DNA of 64,000 nt from Methanobacterium_D oryzae. GTDB lineage: Archaea; Methanobacteriota; Methanobacteria; Methanobacteriales; Methanobacteriaceae. The stretch is from assembly GCF_050433505.1 (NCBI RefSeq), contig NZ_JBNPXC010000001.1:1116001-1180000 (forward strand), read 5' to 3'. Numbering within the stretch: position 1 is the first letter of the stretch; each line of letters starts with the position of its first letter. The position numbers and the translations under genes were made by a program. The notes beneath the pieces are model-generated. The model was not told the DNA's origin. It ran no database searches and worked only from the letters and a program-made list of their open reading frames with translations. This document shows positions 18,138 through 27,292 of this stretch, in pieces.

Positions 18138-19106
18138 TTGAAGAAATATTTGTATATAATAATCTTTTTGACATTTATCATTACAGCATCAGGATGTATA
18201 AATTACAATGGAGAAAGTCAGATAAAGCATTACAACAATGGAGAAATTTCATTTGATTATCCCGGAACATGGAACATGACTAATGGCACAGATAACTCTG
18301 AAATAGTTTCTTTTTCTGATCCAAATAAATCATTTAATGTAACTGTTTCTAAAATATCTATACCTCAAGGTTATAGTTTAAAGAACGATTTTCAATTATA
18401 TTCTGCAGAAGATAATGATTTTAAACTTATATCTAAAAGAAATTATACCATAAATGGTATGGATGCCTATGAATATTATTATAAATTAAATTCTGCAGAA
18501 GAACAAAATAGAAAAGAAATCTGGTTTGAAAAAAATAATCAGTTATATAATATAGTATATACTGGTTCTGGTGCAGAGTTGGAGGCTAAATCTGATTCTG
18601 GATTAATGCTTAATTCAATTAATGATAGAAATACAGTTAATACATTAATTAATAGCTTCATCATAAACGATACTGATAAATACAAAAATAGAGCTACAGG
18701 ATGGGCAGAAATTATAATTCCTGCTATTCATGCAAAATGGTTAATAACCTCAAACTCAGTTAATACAGCAGATTCAGTTTATCATTTACCTAATAGTTAC
18801 TATCCTGGAGAAAATGGTGAAATGGCTTTAATGGGACATCATACTACTCATCATGCACCATTTCTGAATATAGATAAACTTAAAGTAGGAAATTCAGTAA
18901 TAATAAAAGATTACATAACACAGAAGGAGTATACATATCAAGTTACATCTAATGGAGATATACGATGGGGTGTAAAGGGTGTATCTATAGGTTATCAGTC
19001 CACTCAAGAACCAGAATTACTTCTAATAACATGTTATCCTCCAGGTTTTTCACAAGCTGCATGGATTGTTCATACTAAACTCGTTTCAGTTCAACCATTA
19101 AGTTGA
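18138..19106 (+). CDS. Lipoprotein with N-terminal PsbP-like domain fused to a C-terminal sortase domain
   Basis: Protein of 322 residues, TTG start behind TGGAGAG. A lipobox-like signal (ITASGC) suggests membrane anchoring through Cys20. Residues 30-180 resemble the PsbP-like lipoproteins of this window (ISFDYPGTW). From about 190 on it is a sortase fold: GHHTTHHAPF carries the catalytic His region and LLLITCYPPG the Cys. The position where sortases normally have Arg (LVRG) reads IVHTK, so the third catalytic residue appears to be His or displaced. It could anchor or process surface proteins. Its target signal is unknown; catalysis needs testing because of the changed residue. Confidence 0.78.
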   Translation: MKKYLYIIIFLTFIITASGCINYNGESQIKHYNNGEISFDYPGTWNMTNGTDNSEIVSFSDPNKSFNVTVSKISIPQGYSLKNDFQLYSAEDNDFKLISKRNYTINGMDAYEYYYKLNSAEEQNRKEIWFEKNNQLYNIVYTGSGAELEAKSDSGLMLNSINDRNTVNTLINSFIINDTDKYKNRATGWAEIIIPAIHAKWLITSNSVNTADSVYHLPNSYYPGENGEMALMGHHTTHHAPFLNIDKLKVGNSVIIKDYITQKEYTYQVTSNGDIRWGVKGVSIGYQSTQEPELLLITCYPPGFSQAAWIVHTKLVSVQPLS

Positions 19107-19177
19107 TAAAAAACTTTAAAACTATAGTTATCAAATTAAATACAGAAAAGATAAATTAAAATTACGGAGTGATATAA

Positions 19178-19369
19178 ATGGCAACGGCAGCCAGTGGATT
19201 TTTATTATATTCTCACATAATTCCAGCCATATTAGCGATTTCAGGCATTTTACTCATTGCTTCAGGTATAATGGACAATAAAAAAGAATATACTCTAGGA
19301 GGAATAGGGCTTTTCTTTGCTGCAGGGATTTTACCATTTTTAATCCTACCTTTTGTTTTAGGAATATAA
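19178..19369 (+). CDS. Small two-span membrane protein
   Basis: Protein of 63 residues with two hydrophobic segments (about 10-30 and 40-62) linked by a short charged loop MDNKKEYT. GGAGTGAT stands seven bases before the ATG, a strong site, so it is likely expressed. It lies 71 bases after the sortase-fusion gene on the same strand and may share its transcript. No family recognised. Confidence 0.6.
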   Translation: MATAASGFLLYSHIIPAILAISGILLIASGIMDNKKEYTLGGIGLFFAAGILPFLILPFVLGI

Positions 19370-19386
19370 ATGGTTGAGTTTAAAAA

Positions 19387-20286
19387 TTAGATTTTAGAAG
19401 AAATCATAATCTTTTCTTCAATTAATTCCTTATTTCCTTTAAAGACACCCTTATTTTCAAGTTTAATAGCTGATGCAGCTGCGGCAAATCTTCCACACTC
19501 TCCGGGATCATTTACTTCCAGTTTTTTTGCAGCATATGCAGCCATAAATGTATCTCCAAGTCCGGTGGGATCTTCAACAAATTTTGGGGGAAAAGCAGGA
19601 ATTTTATATGTTTTATTCAATGCTTTTGAGTAAATTAAAGCACCTTTACTTCCTTGAGTAATAATCACTTCTTCAGGACCATATGTAGTTAGTTTTTTTG
19701 CAATCTTTTCTAAGGACAGTTTCTTACCAAGAATTATTTCTGCTTCGTTTTCATCCATAAAAATAATTTTAATAAACTTTAAATAATTTTGGGCATCATT
19801 ACATGGATGTAAAACAACTTTATTTTCTTTTAAATGCCTTAAATATCCCTGTATCCCTAAATATATTGGAATTTTAAGGTTAAATAAATATTCTAATGTT
19901 TTTAAGGGGATATCGTATGGGCACAATGGACCTAGGAGTATAATATCTGAATCTTTTAAATTTAAGGAAGATATGTATTCAACTTTTATGGGATTAATTG
20001 GAATACTAGCTTTTTGTATCCTAAAATTAGGGTCTTCTGTTGGATATATATTTTGAAATTCAATAGTTTTATCATAGAATAATGGAAAAACTTCAACATT
20101 TTCTGGAAATGCATTTAATAAGTCATTATCTATCTTTGAAAGTGTTACTATAGGTTTGGTTTTTATTTTAAGACTATTTAGGATGCTTGATTGATAGTAA
20201 ACAGCACCCCCTGTAGATTTATATTTTGAATTGTTTTTGAAGATAGTATCTTTTGCTACAGGACCTATAAGTGTTATATTTGGCAT
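19387..20286 (-). CDS. PfkB family carbohydrate/nucleoside kinase
   Basis: Ribokinase-fold kinase of 299 residues. The C-terminal PfkB signature DPTGLGDTFMAAYAA includes the catalytic Asp and anion hole. Earlier segments GGAVYYQSSI and VIITQGSKGALIY fit the substrate lid and nucleotide site. The substrate cannot be assigned; archaeal members act on ribose, nucleosides or sugar acids. It starts 11 bases after the HisA-like gene and is surely in one operon with it, hinting at a shared phosphorylated-sugar or cofactor pathway. Confidence 0.85.
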   Translation of the reverse strand: MPNITLIGPVAKDTIFKNNSKYKSTGGAVYYQSSILNSLKIKTKPIVTLSKIDNDLLNAFPENVEVFPLFYDKTIEFQNIYPTEDPNFRIQKASIPINPIKVEYISSLNLKDSDIILLGPLCPYDIPLKTLEYLFNLKIPIYLGIQGYLRHLKENKVVLHPCNDAQNYLKFIKIIFMDENEAEIILGKKLSLEKIAKKLTTYGPEEVIITQGSKGALIYSKALNKTYKIPAFPPKFVEDPTGLGDTFMAAYAAKKLEVNDPGECGRFAAAASAIKLENKGVFKGNKELIEEKIMISSKI

Positions 20287-20297
20287 TTTTTTTCACT

Positions 20298-20984
20298 TTA
20301 AATAAATTTTGCCGATAATTTGCCTTTATGTAATACAGAACCCACTAAAAACTTATTTAATCCTAATTTTTCTAGTTCATTAATATCTTCATCAGTAATG
20401 CCACCACCAATTATTAATGAAGTAGGAATTTTTAAAAATTGATTTATCAGTGCAAGATTAACGCCTTTTTCAGTGCCAACTCTTGAAATATCGAGTAGTA
20501 TGACTTCAGATGGCTCTATTTCGTTTATTTTTTTAATAAGCTCTTTCAAGCTTATATCTAAATGTTTGCTGAAGATTTCCTCATCTTTTATATCAATGCT
20601 TACTATTATCCGTTTTTTATCATATTTTTTAAAAATTTCCAGTAGATCACTTATATCTTTCAATGTTTCAGTTGCAATAATAACTTTATCAGCTACTTCA
20701 AGAGATTTTTTGGCTTTATAAACATTATTTGCACCAGAATCAAGTGTTACGGGAATTATATTATTTACTTCTTTAATGATATTGAAGTTATTTCCTCTAT
20801 TTTCTATTGCATCTAAATCTGCAATATACATTCTTTCTGCACCATTTTTCTTTAGAGCTTTTGCAATTTTAAGAGGGTTAGCTGAGTTATTAAACACGCT
20901 TTGAAGTGGTTTATAGGTTTCCCTCTTACCTGATTTTCCCCAAACAGCTATTCCATTAGATATATCTAAAACAGGTATTATCAT
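20298..20984 (-). CDS. HisA/HisF-related (beta/alpha)8-barrel protein of methanogens
   Basis: Protein of 228 residues resembling HisA/HisF but belonging to the separate archaeal group (hisAF_rel type). It opens MIIPVLDISNGIAVWGKSGKR, has an IPVTLDSGAN strand and ends with phosphate-binding loops LIIGGGITDED and FLVGSVLHKGK. True HisA enzymes have a conserved Asp after VDL in the first strand and a second Asp in the fifth; here LDIS and LLDISRVG retain similar Asps. The substrate is unknown. It is co-transcribed with the PfkB kinase downstream. GGGATAATC precedes the ATG. Confidence 0.75.
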   Translation of the reverse strand: MIIPVLDISNGIAVWGKSGKRETYKPLQSVFNNSANPLKIAKALKKNGAERMYIADLDAIENRGNNFNIIKEVNNIIPVTLDSGANNVYKAKKSLEVADKVIIATETLKDISDLLEIFKKYDKKRIIVSIDIKDEEIFSKHLDISLKELIKKINEIEPSEVILLDISRVGTEKGVNLALINQFLKIPTSLIIGGGITDEDINELEKLGLNKFLVGSVLHKGKLSAKFI

Positions 20985-21125
20985 GATTATCCCTTTAAAT
21001 TTTATTTAAAATAGGCCTAAACTTGATTTATCTAAAGTAGATATTATCTTTTTAATTTTTATATTATAAATAATTAAAAATACATCCTAAGAATGTCTTT
21101 GATAGAAAAATAGTTTAAATGTTGG

Positions 21126-21229
21126 AAGCATGAAGTATCCATAATAAATTTTCAAGGTACTTCATGCTTGTTTAGGAAATTATCCTTGCCTTACTGTAAA
21201 GGAGGGGCTGGCAAAGGATAAAGGGGACA
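21126..21229. ncRNA. Candidate structured RNA: two consecutive hairpins
   Basis: In the 380-base gap, AAGCATGAAGTA at 21126-21137 is perfectly complementary to TACTTCATGCTT at 21158-21169, and the stem gains two further pairs past a bulge. Ten bases on, TTATCCTTGCC 21180-21190 pairs with GGCAAAGGATAA 21210-21221. On the plus strand the second stem is followed by AGGGGACA and then a T run, an arrangement reminiscent of a double-hairpin H/ACA guide RNA. A TATA-like element lies around 21060. The G+C content is clearly higher than the flanks. Strand and class are uncertain; a leader of the minus-strand hisA-like gene is the alternative. Confidence 0.5.
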
Positions 21230-21364
21230 TAATTTTTTATAATTAAATTTTGTAGTAATGGTGTTATATTTGCCTTTTTCCATACTTAATACTTTCTATT
21301 GAATAGTTATTACAAATAAGGAATTATTCATGAGCTACCTAAAAAGTTCAAAAAGTAAAATAAA

Positions 21365-21628
21365 TTAAGTTTTTTTTAAAAACTTTTCAATTTCATCCAT
21401 TGCATAATCTGCTGCATAGTCTGCCATTTTTAAATCTGCAGATGAAAGGTCATCGAATAGTATGTTAACTGTAACGTTTACATCTAAACCTTTGTCGTAG
21501 TTGAGCTCTATATTTATATCTATATCTACAATTTCCTTTTTTGAGACTTTAGAGAAAATATAGCTTTCAGCAGAAGATATTGCAATCTCAGATATATTGT
21601 TGAGGTCTTCATCAGTTAATTTTTTCAA
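21365..21628 (-). CDS. DUF3194 family protein
   Basis: Archaeal protein of 87 residues, TTG start behind GAGGT. Its features are an N-terminal helix (LTDEDLNNISEIAISSAESY), beta strands VDIDINIELNY and LDVNVTVNILF, and an Asp/Ala-rich helix (MADYAADYAMDEIEKFL). The family is normally found, as here, immediately downstream of prefoldin beta; the spacing is 11 bases. A role linked to prefoldin or to the RNA-processing operon is guessed from position only. Confidence 0.78.
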   Translation of the reverse strand: MKKLTDEDLNNISEIAISSAESYIFSKVSKKEIVDIDINIELNYDKGLDVNVTVNILFDDLSSADLKMADYAADYAMDEIEKFLKKT

Positions 21629-21639
21629 TTAACTAACCT

Positions 21640-21990
21640 CTATTGTATTCCGGGTCCTTGCATTGCTTCTTGAATAGAAGTTTGCATTTCCTGAAGTCTC
21701 TTCATGATTCTTTCTTCTTGTCTTTTAACAGTTTTTTCACGAAGTTTGAGAGTTTCTACTTTATCTTCAAGTTCTTTAGTCATTTCATCTTTTTTAACTT
21801 TTATAAGCAAAGTTCCGGCTGTTTTATAGACTTCAGCATCTTCTTCAGTCTTATTTAATTCTTCAAGAGCTTTTTCAGTTTCTTTAAGTTGTAAGTCAAC
21901 ACTCTGCTTCTGCATTGAAATTGCTTGAGCTTGTTGTTGTACTTGCTGGAATTGAGCTAATTGATGTTGTACATTTTGAGGAAGTTCCAT
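21640..21990 (-). CDS. pfdB: Prefoldin subunit beta
   Basis: Subunit of the hexameric jellyfish-shaped chaperone that delivers unfolded proteins to the thermosome. 116 residues form two long coiled-coil helices, ELPQNVQHQLAQFQQVQQQA at the N-terminus and VETLKLREKTVKRQEERIMK at the C-terminus, joined by the beta-hairpin region VYKTAGTLLIKVKKDE. GAGGTGAT gives the start at 21990 (MELPQN); an in-frame GTG three codons upstream lies inside that site. It is part of the long minus-strand superoperon. Confidence 0.93.
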   Translation of the reverse strand: MELPQNVQHQLAQFQQVQQQAQAISMQKQSVDLQLKETEKALEELNKTEEDAEVYKTAGTLLIKVKKDEMTKELEDKVETLKLREKTVKRQEERIMKRLQEMQTSIQEAMQGPGIQ

Positions 21991-22018
21991 TAATATCACC
22001 TCTTTAAAAATATTTTTA

Positions 22019-22285
22019 TTATAAATTACTAAATTTTAAATTTTGAACATCACATGACAGTATTATCCATCTAAGATATGAATTAACAGATGCTCGAAGT
22101 GAAGGAGTATCTTCAGCATCAATCACTAACTTTAATGTATTTCCTTGCAGACTAAGATTAACAGAAGACCTATCAGATGGTGCACTTTGAAGTTCAGGTT
22201 CTATGGTTTTTAAAACAACTTCAGCATCATTTAAACTTTCAAATTTAATTTTAAATTCTACTTTTATATGTTCTGGAATATTCAT
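22019..22285 (-). CDS. pcc1: KEOPS complex subunit Pcc1
   Basis: Small dimerising subunit of KEOPS, which makes the universal t6A modification of tRNA with Kae1, Bud32 and Cgi121. Protein of 88 residues with alternating strands and helices. The C-terminal LRASVNSYLRWI is the family's most conserved part, and APSDRSSVNL sits in the middle. Its ATG overlaps the stop of the Brix gene (ATGA), indicating translational coupling. The placement between Brix and prefoldin is standard in archaea. Confidence 0.88.
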   Translation of the reverse strand: MNIPEHIKVEFKIKFESLNDAEVVLKTIEPELQSAPSDRSSVNLSLQGNTLKLVIDAEDTPSLRASVNSYLRWIILSCDVQNLKFSNL

Positions 22286-22767
22286 TCAAATCTCCAGTTT
22301 TTAACATAAATTTTAGGATCCCTCATGAAACCATCTTTATCATAAAACTCAATTAGAGCTTTATTTTCTCCATCTCCTTTCTTGATCCAGATAAGATTAT
22401 TATCAGTTTTTTCTTGACTTTTGGGAATATCCAAAATATCCATAAATGTATCAGTAAGATCATCTATTTCGCATCTTAAACGAAGTTTATCTGGATTTAC
22501 TCTTCCATTTAAATCGAAAAGTGCCATTGATATCTTTAAAAATAGCCTAATTTCACCATTTTTATCGAAAATTTCAATTCTACTCGGATTTCCCTTTATC
22601 TGGGAAACTATGGCAATTTTTTCATATCCAGAGTCAGATGCTTTTACTAAAACATCTCGAAAACTCATTTTGCCACGGTTCACATAAGCAGTATTTAACG
22701 CTCGACTTAAACTCTGGCAAAATGATCTCGTTCTACTTGATGGTTTCCTTGATGTTGTTATAAACAT
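22282..22767 (-). CDS. Brix-domain ribosome biogenesis protein
   Basis: Archaeal stand-alone Brix/Imp4-like protein, 161 residues, expected to bind rRNA during large-subunit assembly. It begins MFITTSRKPSSRTRSFCQSL, the signature opening of archaeal Brix proteins. The segments YVNRGKMSFRDVL and the beta strands ahead of DFMDILDIP-like TFMDILDIP fit the domain. It lies after rpoP in the superoperon and overlaps pcc1 by four bases. Confidence 0.9.
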   Translation of the reverse strand: MFITTSRKPSSRTRSFCQSLSRALNTAYVNRGKMSFRDVLVKASDSGYEKIAIVSQIKGNPSRIEIFDKNGEIRLFLKISMALFDLNGRVNPDKLRLRCEIDDLTDTFMDILDIPKSQEKTDNNLIWIKKGDGENKALIEFYDKDGFMRDPKIYVKNWRFE

Positions 22768-22794
22768 ATAATACTGCCCTAAAATGTTACTAGT

Positions 22795-22926
22795 TTATCT
22801 TGCGTTTATATCTCTTTTTACTGGTGGAATCTCTTTAAAAAGAATTCTATACCTGCATTTTGGACATTTAGCTTCAGTGTATCCTTTAAGATCCACTAAA
22901 GTACCACATTTTGCACACTTGTACAA
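22795..22926 (-). CDS. rpoP: DNA-directed RNA polymerase subunit P (Rpb12-like)
   Basis: Forty-three residues: LYKCAKCGTLVDL carries the first zinc CxxC and EAKCPKCRYRIL the second, with the basic tail VKRDINAR typical of RpoP/Rpb12. The start is TTG, six bases after GGAGGTTT. Its position between rpl37ae and Brix matches other archaea. It is short enough to be missed by length cut-offs. Confidence 0.93.
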   Translation of the reverse strand: MYKCAKCGTLVDLKGYTEAKCPKCRYRILFKEIPPVKRDINAR

Positions 22927-22956
22927 ATTATAAACCTCCACGTATTGAAAAATATT

Positions 22957-23062
22957 TTAAGTTCAGGAAAATCTTGAAATCAAGATTTCGGAGCACAAAA
23001 CCAAAGGTTTTGTAATTTTACTTTCCTAAACCTCCAAAATTTTTAATTTTCTGAGTTCAGGA
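22957..23062. repeat. Palindrome pair plus partial duplicate of the rpl37ae gene tail
   Basis: Two short perfect palindromes, AAATCTTG/CAAGATTT near 22969-22988 and ACAAAACC/GGTTTTGT near 22996-23014, lie between two copies of a motif that reads GGAGGTTTAGG(G)AAA on the minus strand. One copy (23025-23038) is in the gap; the other (23072-23086) encodes the last residues of L37Ae. A further TTCAGGAAAAT repeats at 22961 and 23054. It looks like a small duplication around a palindromic element similar to those at 3.7-4.0 and 46.5 kb. Confidence 0.6.
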
Positions 23063-23066
23063 AAAT

Positions 23067-23342
23067 TTATTTCCCTAAACCTCCAACGATCCTTTTTATG
23101 TTCCTTGCAGCTGTTTTAGCCATTGGGGTTTGTGGAACGTACGCTCCTCCTGTAAATACGGTGTTACATTTTTTACATTTCCATATACCAGCGCTTACTC
23201 TTTTAACAGAAGGTCTATCACATTGAGGGCATACATGTTTTCTTTTCATTTTCTCTTCTATGCCTTTAACGGTCCTTTTCGCTTTTCTTCCATACCGTGG
23301 ACCAAATCTTCCGGTTATACCGACTTTTTTAGTTCTTGCCAT
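23067..23342 (-). CDS. rpl37ae: Large ribosomal subunit protein L37Ae (eL43)
   Basis: Zinc-binding ribosomal protein of 91 residues. It opens MARTKKVGITGRFGPRYGRK and has the zinc ribbon CPQCDRP ... WKCKKCNTVF, then GGAYVPQTPMAKTA and the C-terminal helix RNIKRIVGGLGK. GGTGAT precedes the ATG. Gene order rrp42-rpl37ae-rpoP is the usual archaeal exosome-operon arrangement. Confidence 0.96.
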   Translation of the reverse strand: MARTKKVGITGRFGPRYGRKAKRTVKGIEEKMKRKHVCPQCDRPSVKRVSAGIWKCKKCNTVFTGGAYVPQTPMAKTAARNIKRIVGGLGK

Positions 23343-23380
23343 TTTATCACCTTAAAATTTAAATTTTTTATATTGTTAAA

Positions 23381-24172
23381 TTACTGTAAATATTCTCTAA
23401 GTTCTTTTGTCTTTTTAAGAGTTATATCAACTGCTTTCATTATTTCTTCTTTTGTTAGGGGCGTTTCTCCACCTTTCTGCATTGCACAAAGGCTATTATC
23501 TTCGCGCACTCCTATTGATAATCGAGCACCCATAATCTCTTCTTCTTCAAGAGATGGATCAATAACTAGCTCATCACCTATTTTTGCTAATGTACACATT
23601 AAAGGTTTTTCATTGATTGGTAATGGAACTGAATTTTCTTCATCAATAACTATTTTACCATCTTCAACTTTTGTATTTGGTATTTTTGTATTCATAAGGG
23701 CGGCTACACTTCCTAAAACTGCAGCGTCCAGTAGGTTGCCATCATAGTCTAAAACATGAAGATCTAAAAATAGCATCCATACTTTTTCACCTTCTACTAT
23801 ACATAGTTTTTCAAGGTCTACAACTTTACCTTCCCTTAGGCAACGATCTGTAACTCTTGCAAGTTCGACGGATCTTTCATCAGGTGGTCCTGGCTCAAAT
23901 GTTGGAGAAGCCATTGGTAATAATTCTGAATTAGTCATCAATACACCTACATTTGGTGTATCAGAAAAAGGTTCGCCAATTTGGGGTTTTATTCCAATCA
24001 TTATTTGTGTATTGCCTATTTTAACTCTTGCAGATCCTTCTGATTTGTCAATTACTCCAACTTCAACAGATATGTCTCTGTATTCATCAGGAGCTCTGCC
24101 GTCTGCACGTTCCCCATTTTTAATAAGTTCTGTTATACTTTTTCTTGTAATTTCTGGTACTATATTAACCAT
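23381..24172 (-). CDS. rrp42: Exosome complex component Rrp42
   Basis: RNase PH-fold subunit that forms the archaeal exosome ring with Rrp41. Rrp42 itself lacks phosphorolytic activity but shapes the active site. 263 residues with GERADGRAPDEYRDI, IGNTQIMIGIKP, the arginine-rich EPGPPDERSVELARVTDR, and KVVDLEKLCI. I take the ATG at 24172, giving MVNIVPEITRK, placed after GGTGAGG; an in-frame GTG at 24181 lies inside that site. It overlaps the end of rrp41 by eight bases. Confidence 0.95.
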   Translation of the reverse strand: MVNIVPEITRKSITELIKNGERADGRAPDEYRDISVEVGVIDKSEGSARVKIGNTQIMIGIKPQIGEPFSDTPNVGVLMTNSELLPMASPTFEPGPPDERSVELARVTDRCLREGKVVDLEKLCIVEGEKVWMLFLDLHVLDYDGNLLDAAVLGSVAALMNTKIPNTKVEDGKIVIDEENSVPLPINEKPLMCTLAKIGDELVIDPSLEEEEIMGARLSIGVREDNSLCAMQKGGETPLTKEEIMKAVDITLKKTKELREYLQ

Positions 24173-24884
24173 TTTCCTCACCGTACCTATTTTTAATGGC
24201 GTTTTTCTGTTCTTCGCTCAGTTTTTTACATCCTTCAATTGCAAGATTTAGTGCTTTGTCAAACTCATCGGGTGTTAGGTGTCCATCCATTTGAAGAAGT
24301 GTAACTTCGCCTGATCTTGGCATAATCGCAACAGGTAAATCAGCTTCACCATCTTTATCTTCATCTTCTGATAAGTCTAATACCACATTACCATTGGCTT
24401 TTCCAGCTGCACATGATACAACCATGTCTTTCATTGGTATTCCAGCATCTGCTAGAGCTACCGAAGCGGCTGTTATTCCTGCACATCTGGTACCTCCTTC
24501 AGCTTCGAGGACTTCTATGAATACATCAATAGTTGATCTTGGGAATTTTTCTAAAAAGATGGCAGGTCTTAGTGCATCTGCTGTTATTTTAGATATTTCT
24601 ACTGATCTTCTATCAGGTCCTGGTCGTTTCCGGTCTCCTACAGAAAATGGAGCCATATTGTATCTACATCTTATAACTGCCATATCTGGTCTCATTAAAC
24701 GTCTTACATGAAGTTCTCTTGGACCATAAACCGCAGCGAGAATTTTGTTGCCTCCAATTTCAAGATAAGCAGATCCATCTGCTCTTTCTAAAACGCCTGC
24801 TTCTATTTTTAATGGTCTTAATTCATCAAAATTTCTTCCATCTGCCCTTAAATTATTATTACTGTTTATTAGGATAATAATCAC
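24165..24884 (-). CDS. rrp41: Exosome complex catalytic component Rrp41
   Basis: Phosphate-dependent 3'-5' exoribonuclease subunit, 239 residues. Characteristic stretches are RADGRNFDELRPLKIEAGVL, KILAAVYGPRELHVRR with substrate-binding Arg residues, RRSVEISKITADAL, EVLEAEGGTRCAGITAASVA and the catalytic aspartates in VLDLSEDEDKDGEADLPVA. The assigned GTG forms a GTGA overlap with the rrp4 stop. The same bases look like a Shine-Dalgarno for one of the following ATT/ATC codons, so the exact first residue is uncertain by a few positions. Confidence 0.95.
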   Translation of the reverse strand: MIIILINSNNNLRADGRNFDELRPLKIEAGVLERADGSAYLEIGGNKILAAVYGPRELHVRRLMRPDMAVIRCRYNMAPFSVGDRKRPGPDRRSVEISKITADALRPAIFLEKFPRSTIDVFIEVLEAEGGTRCAGITAASVALADAGIPMKDMVVSCAAGKANGNVVLDLSEDEDKDGEADLPVAIMPRSGEVTLLQMDGHLTPDEFDKALNLAIEGCKKLSEEQKNAIKNRYGEENG

Positions 24885-25627
24885 CCCTGTTGTTCTTCTT
24901 CGTCTTGTTCGGGGACTTCTTCTGTTCCTTCTAATTCCTCGTTATCTTCTTCAATTTCTTTGCCTAGAAGTTCAGAGAGCATATTTCTTACTCTATCTGT
25001 TAATCCGGAGGTGTGTGCCTGGTCTTCTATCATATTTATAACTTTTTCGGCAACTCTTTCCATTTCAGGATTGCCTTTAACCCATACCACTCCATTTTGA
25101 CCAACTATGATATCACATCTTGTTTCATCCTTTATCATGTTGATCATGGATCCTTTTTTACCAATTAATCGTGGTACTTTAGTTGGGGTTATATAAATTA
25201 AGATTCCTCCTCTGAATTTACCAAGTCCTCTACCTTTTAAACCCAATTTTACTTTTTTTACTTCATCAACATCAACTACTCTTAAAAAAAGAACATCGCC
25301 AACATTAAATGCTTTATTTAAATCTCTTTTTTCTTTTCCAAAAACATCTGAAGCAGGTAAAAATCCGGAGTATGGTGAATTAACATCTAAATTCCACATT
25401 GAAAATCTTATATCTGTAACTTCACCAATTACAACATCTCCTCTTTTTGGAATATATTTGCTTTGTAAGGGTATTACACTAACTTTTTTATCCCTTATGG
25501 CAACCAATCCAACAAGAGATGAACATATTTTGTTACCTTCTCTAAACGTTCCTCTTCCTGTATGATATTCCTCATCTGCGAGAACATCTCCAGGAATTAC
25601 TAGGTCTTTATCTTCTACAAATATCAC
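24881..25627 (-). CDS. rrp4: Exosome RNA-binding cap protein Rrp4
   Basis: Cap subunit that feeds RNA into the exosome ring; 248 residues. An N-terminal domain (LVIPGDVLADEEYHTGRGTF) is followed by an S1 domain (GDVVIGEVTDIRFSMWNLDV) and a KH domain whose GxxG-like loop is PRLIGKKGSMINMI. The last 30 residues are very acidic, a feature often seen in methanogen homologues. The GTG start follows AAGGAGG at eight bases. Its stop overlaps the rrp41 start. Confidence 0.95.
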   Translation of the reverse strand: MIFVEDKDLVIPGDVLADEEYHTGRGTFREGNKICSSLVGLVAIRDKKVSVIPLQSKYIPKRGDVVIGEVTDIRFSMWNLDVNSPYSGFLPASDVFGKEKRDLNKAFNVGDVLFLRVVDVDEVKKVKLGLKGRGLGKFRGGILIYITPTKVPRLIGKKGSMINMIKDETRCDIIVGQNGVVWVKGNPEMERVAEKVINMIEDQAHTSGLTDRVRNMLSELLGKEIEEDNEELEGTEEVPEQDEEEQQG

Positions 25628-25827
25628 GCTCTGCCTCCTTTAAAATAGAAAGCCATAAAAAATTATAGTGATGTGTCAAACGTTTTAAATTATCAATATC
25701 TTGCAAATTTCCGAAATTGTCAAAAATCTCTTAAAGTCCCTAGAATTTTGATCTATGAAATTTTTGATAGTGCAAACCAGAATTAATTATAAGTTTAAAA
25801 CTGTGATTTTTCACCATAAGAAGTTCT

Positions 25828-26520
25828 TTACATTACCTTAGTTTCCACTTGCCCGCCTGTAAGTTCGCTTAATTTTCTGTCAAAGCTTTCCTGTAGGCCA
25901 CCAGGCACTTCAACCACAGCTATCCATGACCCGTCTTTCTGCCATTCTTCCTTTTTTGTTTTTCCAAATTCTGAAATTACAGAATATACCTTTCCTGTAT
26001 AATCTCCAGGAATTTTAATTGCAATATCTACTTTTTCAAATCTTATAGGTATTTTAACGCGAATGGCTTTAAGAACAACATTCACCTGTTCATCAACACT
26101 TTTAAATGGATCAATATGAACTTTAGCCTCTTCCATAGCTTTTTCAATCCTTCTTGCAGGATGAGGGAGTTTTGTCTGTGGGTTTATGGCTTCTCTTGTT
26201 ATTTTTGCAATAATCTTTTTTCTTTTCTCTTCTTGCATTTCTTTTCGCTGTTGAGCTGTTAATTGAACATTGCCTTTTTTTATAATTTTGGCTGCAGCTT
26301 CAAGGGCGTCTGTACTCTCAAAAGCTTTCATCATAGCTTCTTCTGATGCTTTATCTCCCTTACGCGCATCTTTAAATATTTCCTCAACAGCAAGTATATC
26401 TTCTAATGGTATATCTTTGCCTCTTTTAAAATCTGAAGCAAGGTCTGGATCTACCAGGATTTCAAAGCGTTCTCCATAGTATTCCAAACGGGCTATAACT
26501 GAATCTTCAAGAGTAACCAT
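25828..26520 (-). CDS. Ribosome maturation protein SBDS (Sdo1)
   Basis: Archaeal orthologue of the Shwachman-Bodian-Diamond protein, which works with elongation-factor-2-like GTPases to release the anti-association factor aIF6 from the large subunit. The 230 residues have three domains: N-terminal FYSH (SVIARLEYYGERFEILVDPD), a helical middle, and a ferredoxin-like C-terminus (PIRFEKVDIAIKIPGDYTGK). The ATG lies close behind the proteasome alpha stop. A 200-base gap separates it from rrp4, but gene order still follows the archaeal superoperon. Confidence 0.94.
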   Translation of the reverse strand: MVTLEDSVIARLEYYGERFEILVDPDLASDFKRGKDIPLEDILAVEEIFKDARKGDKASEEAMMKAFESTDALEAAAKIIKKGNVQLTAQQRKEMQEEKRKKIIAKITREAINPQTKLPHPARRIEKAMEEAKVHIDPFKSVDEQVNVVLKAIRVKIPIRFEKVDIAIKIPGDYTGKVYSVISEFGKTKKEEWQKDGSWIAVVEVPGGLQESFDRKLSELTGGQVETKVM

Positions 26521-26524
26521 TTTT

Positions 26525-27292
<768 letters not shown>

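Noticed and set aside
23130..23747. Open frame of about 200 codons on the plus strand opposite rpl37ae and rrp42
   Set aside because: It lies antisense to two well-conserved genes, has no ribosome-binding site and its residues are a low-complexity mirror of the opposite strand.
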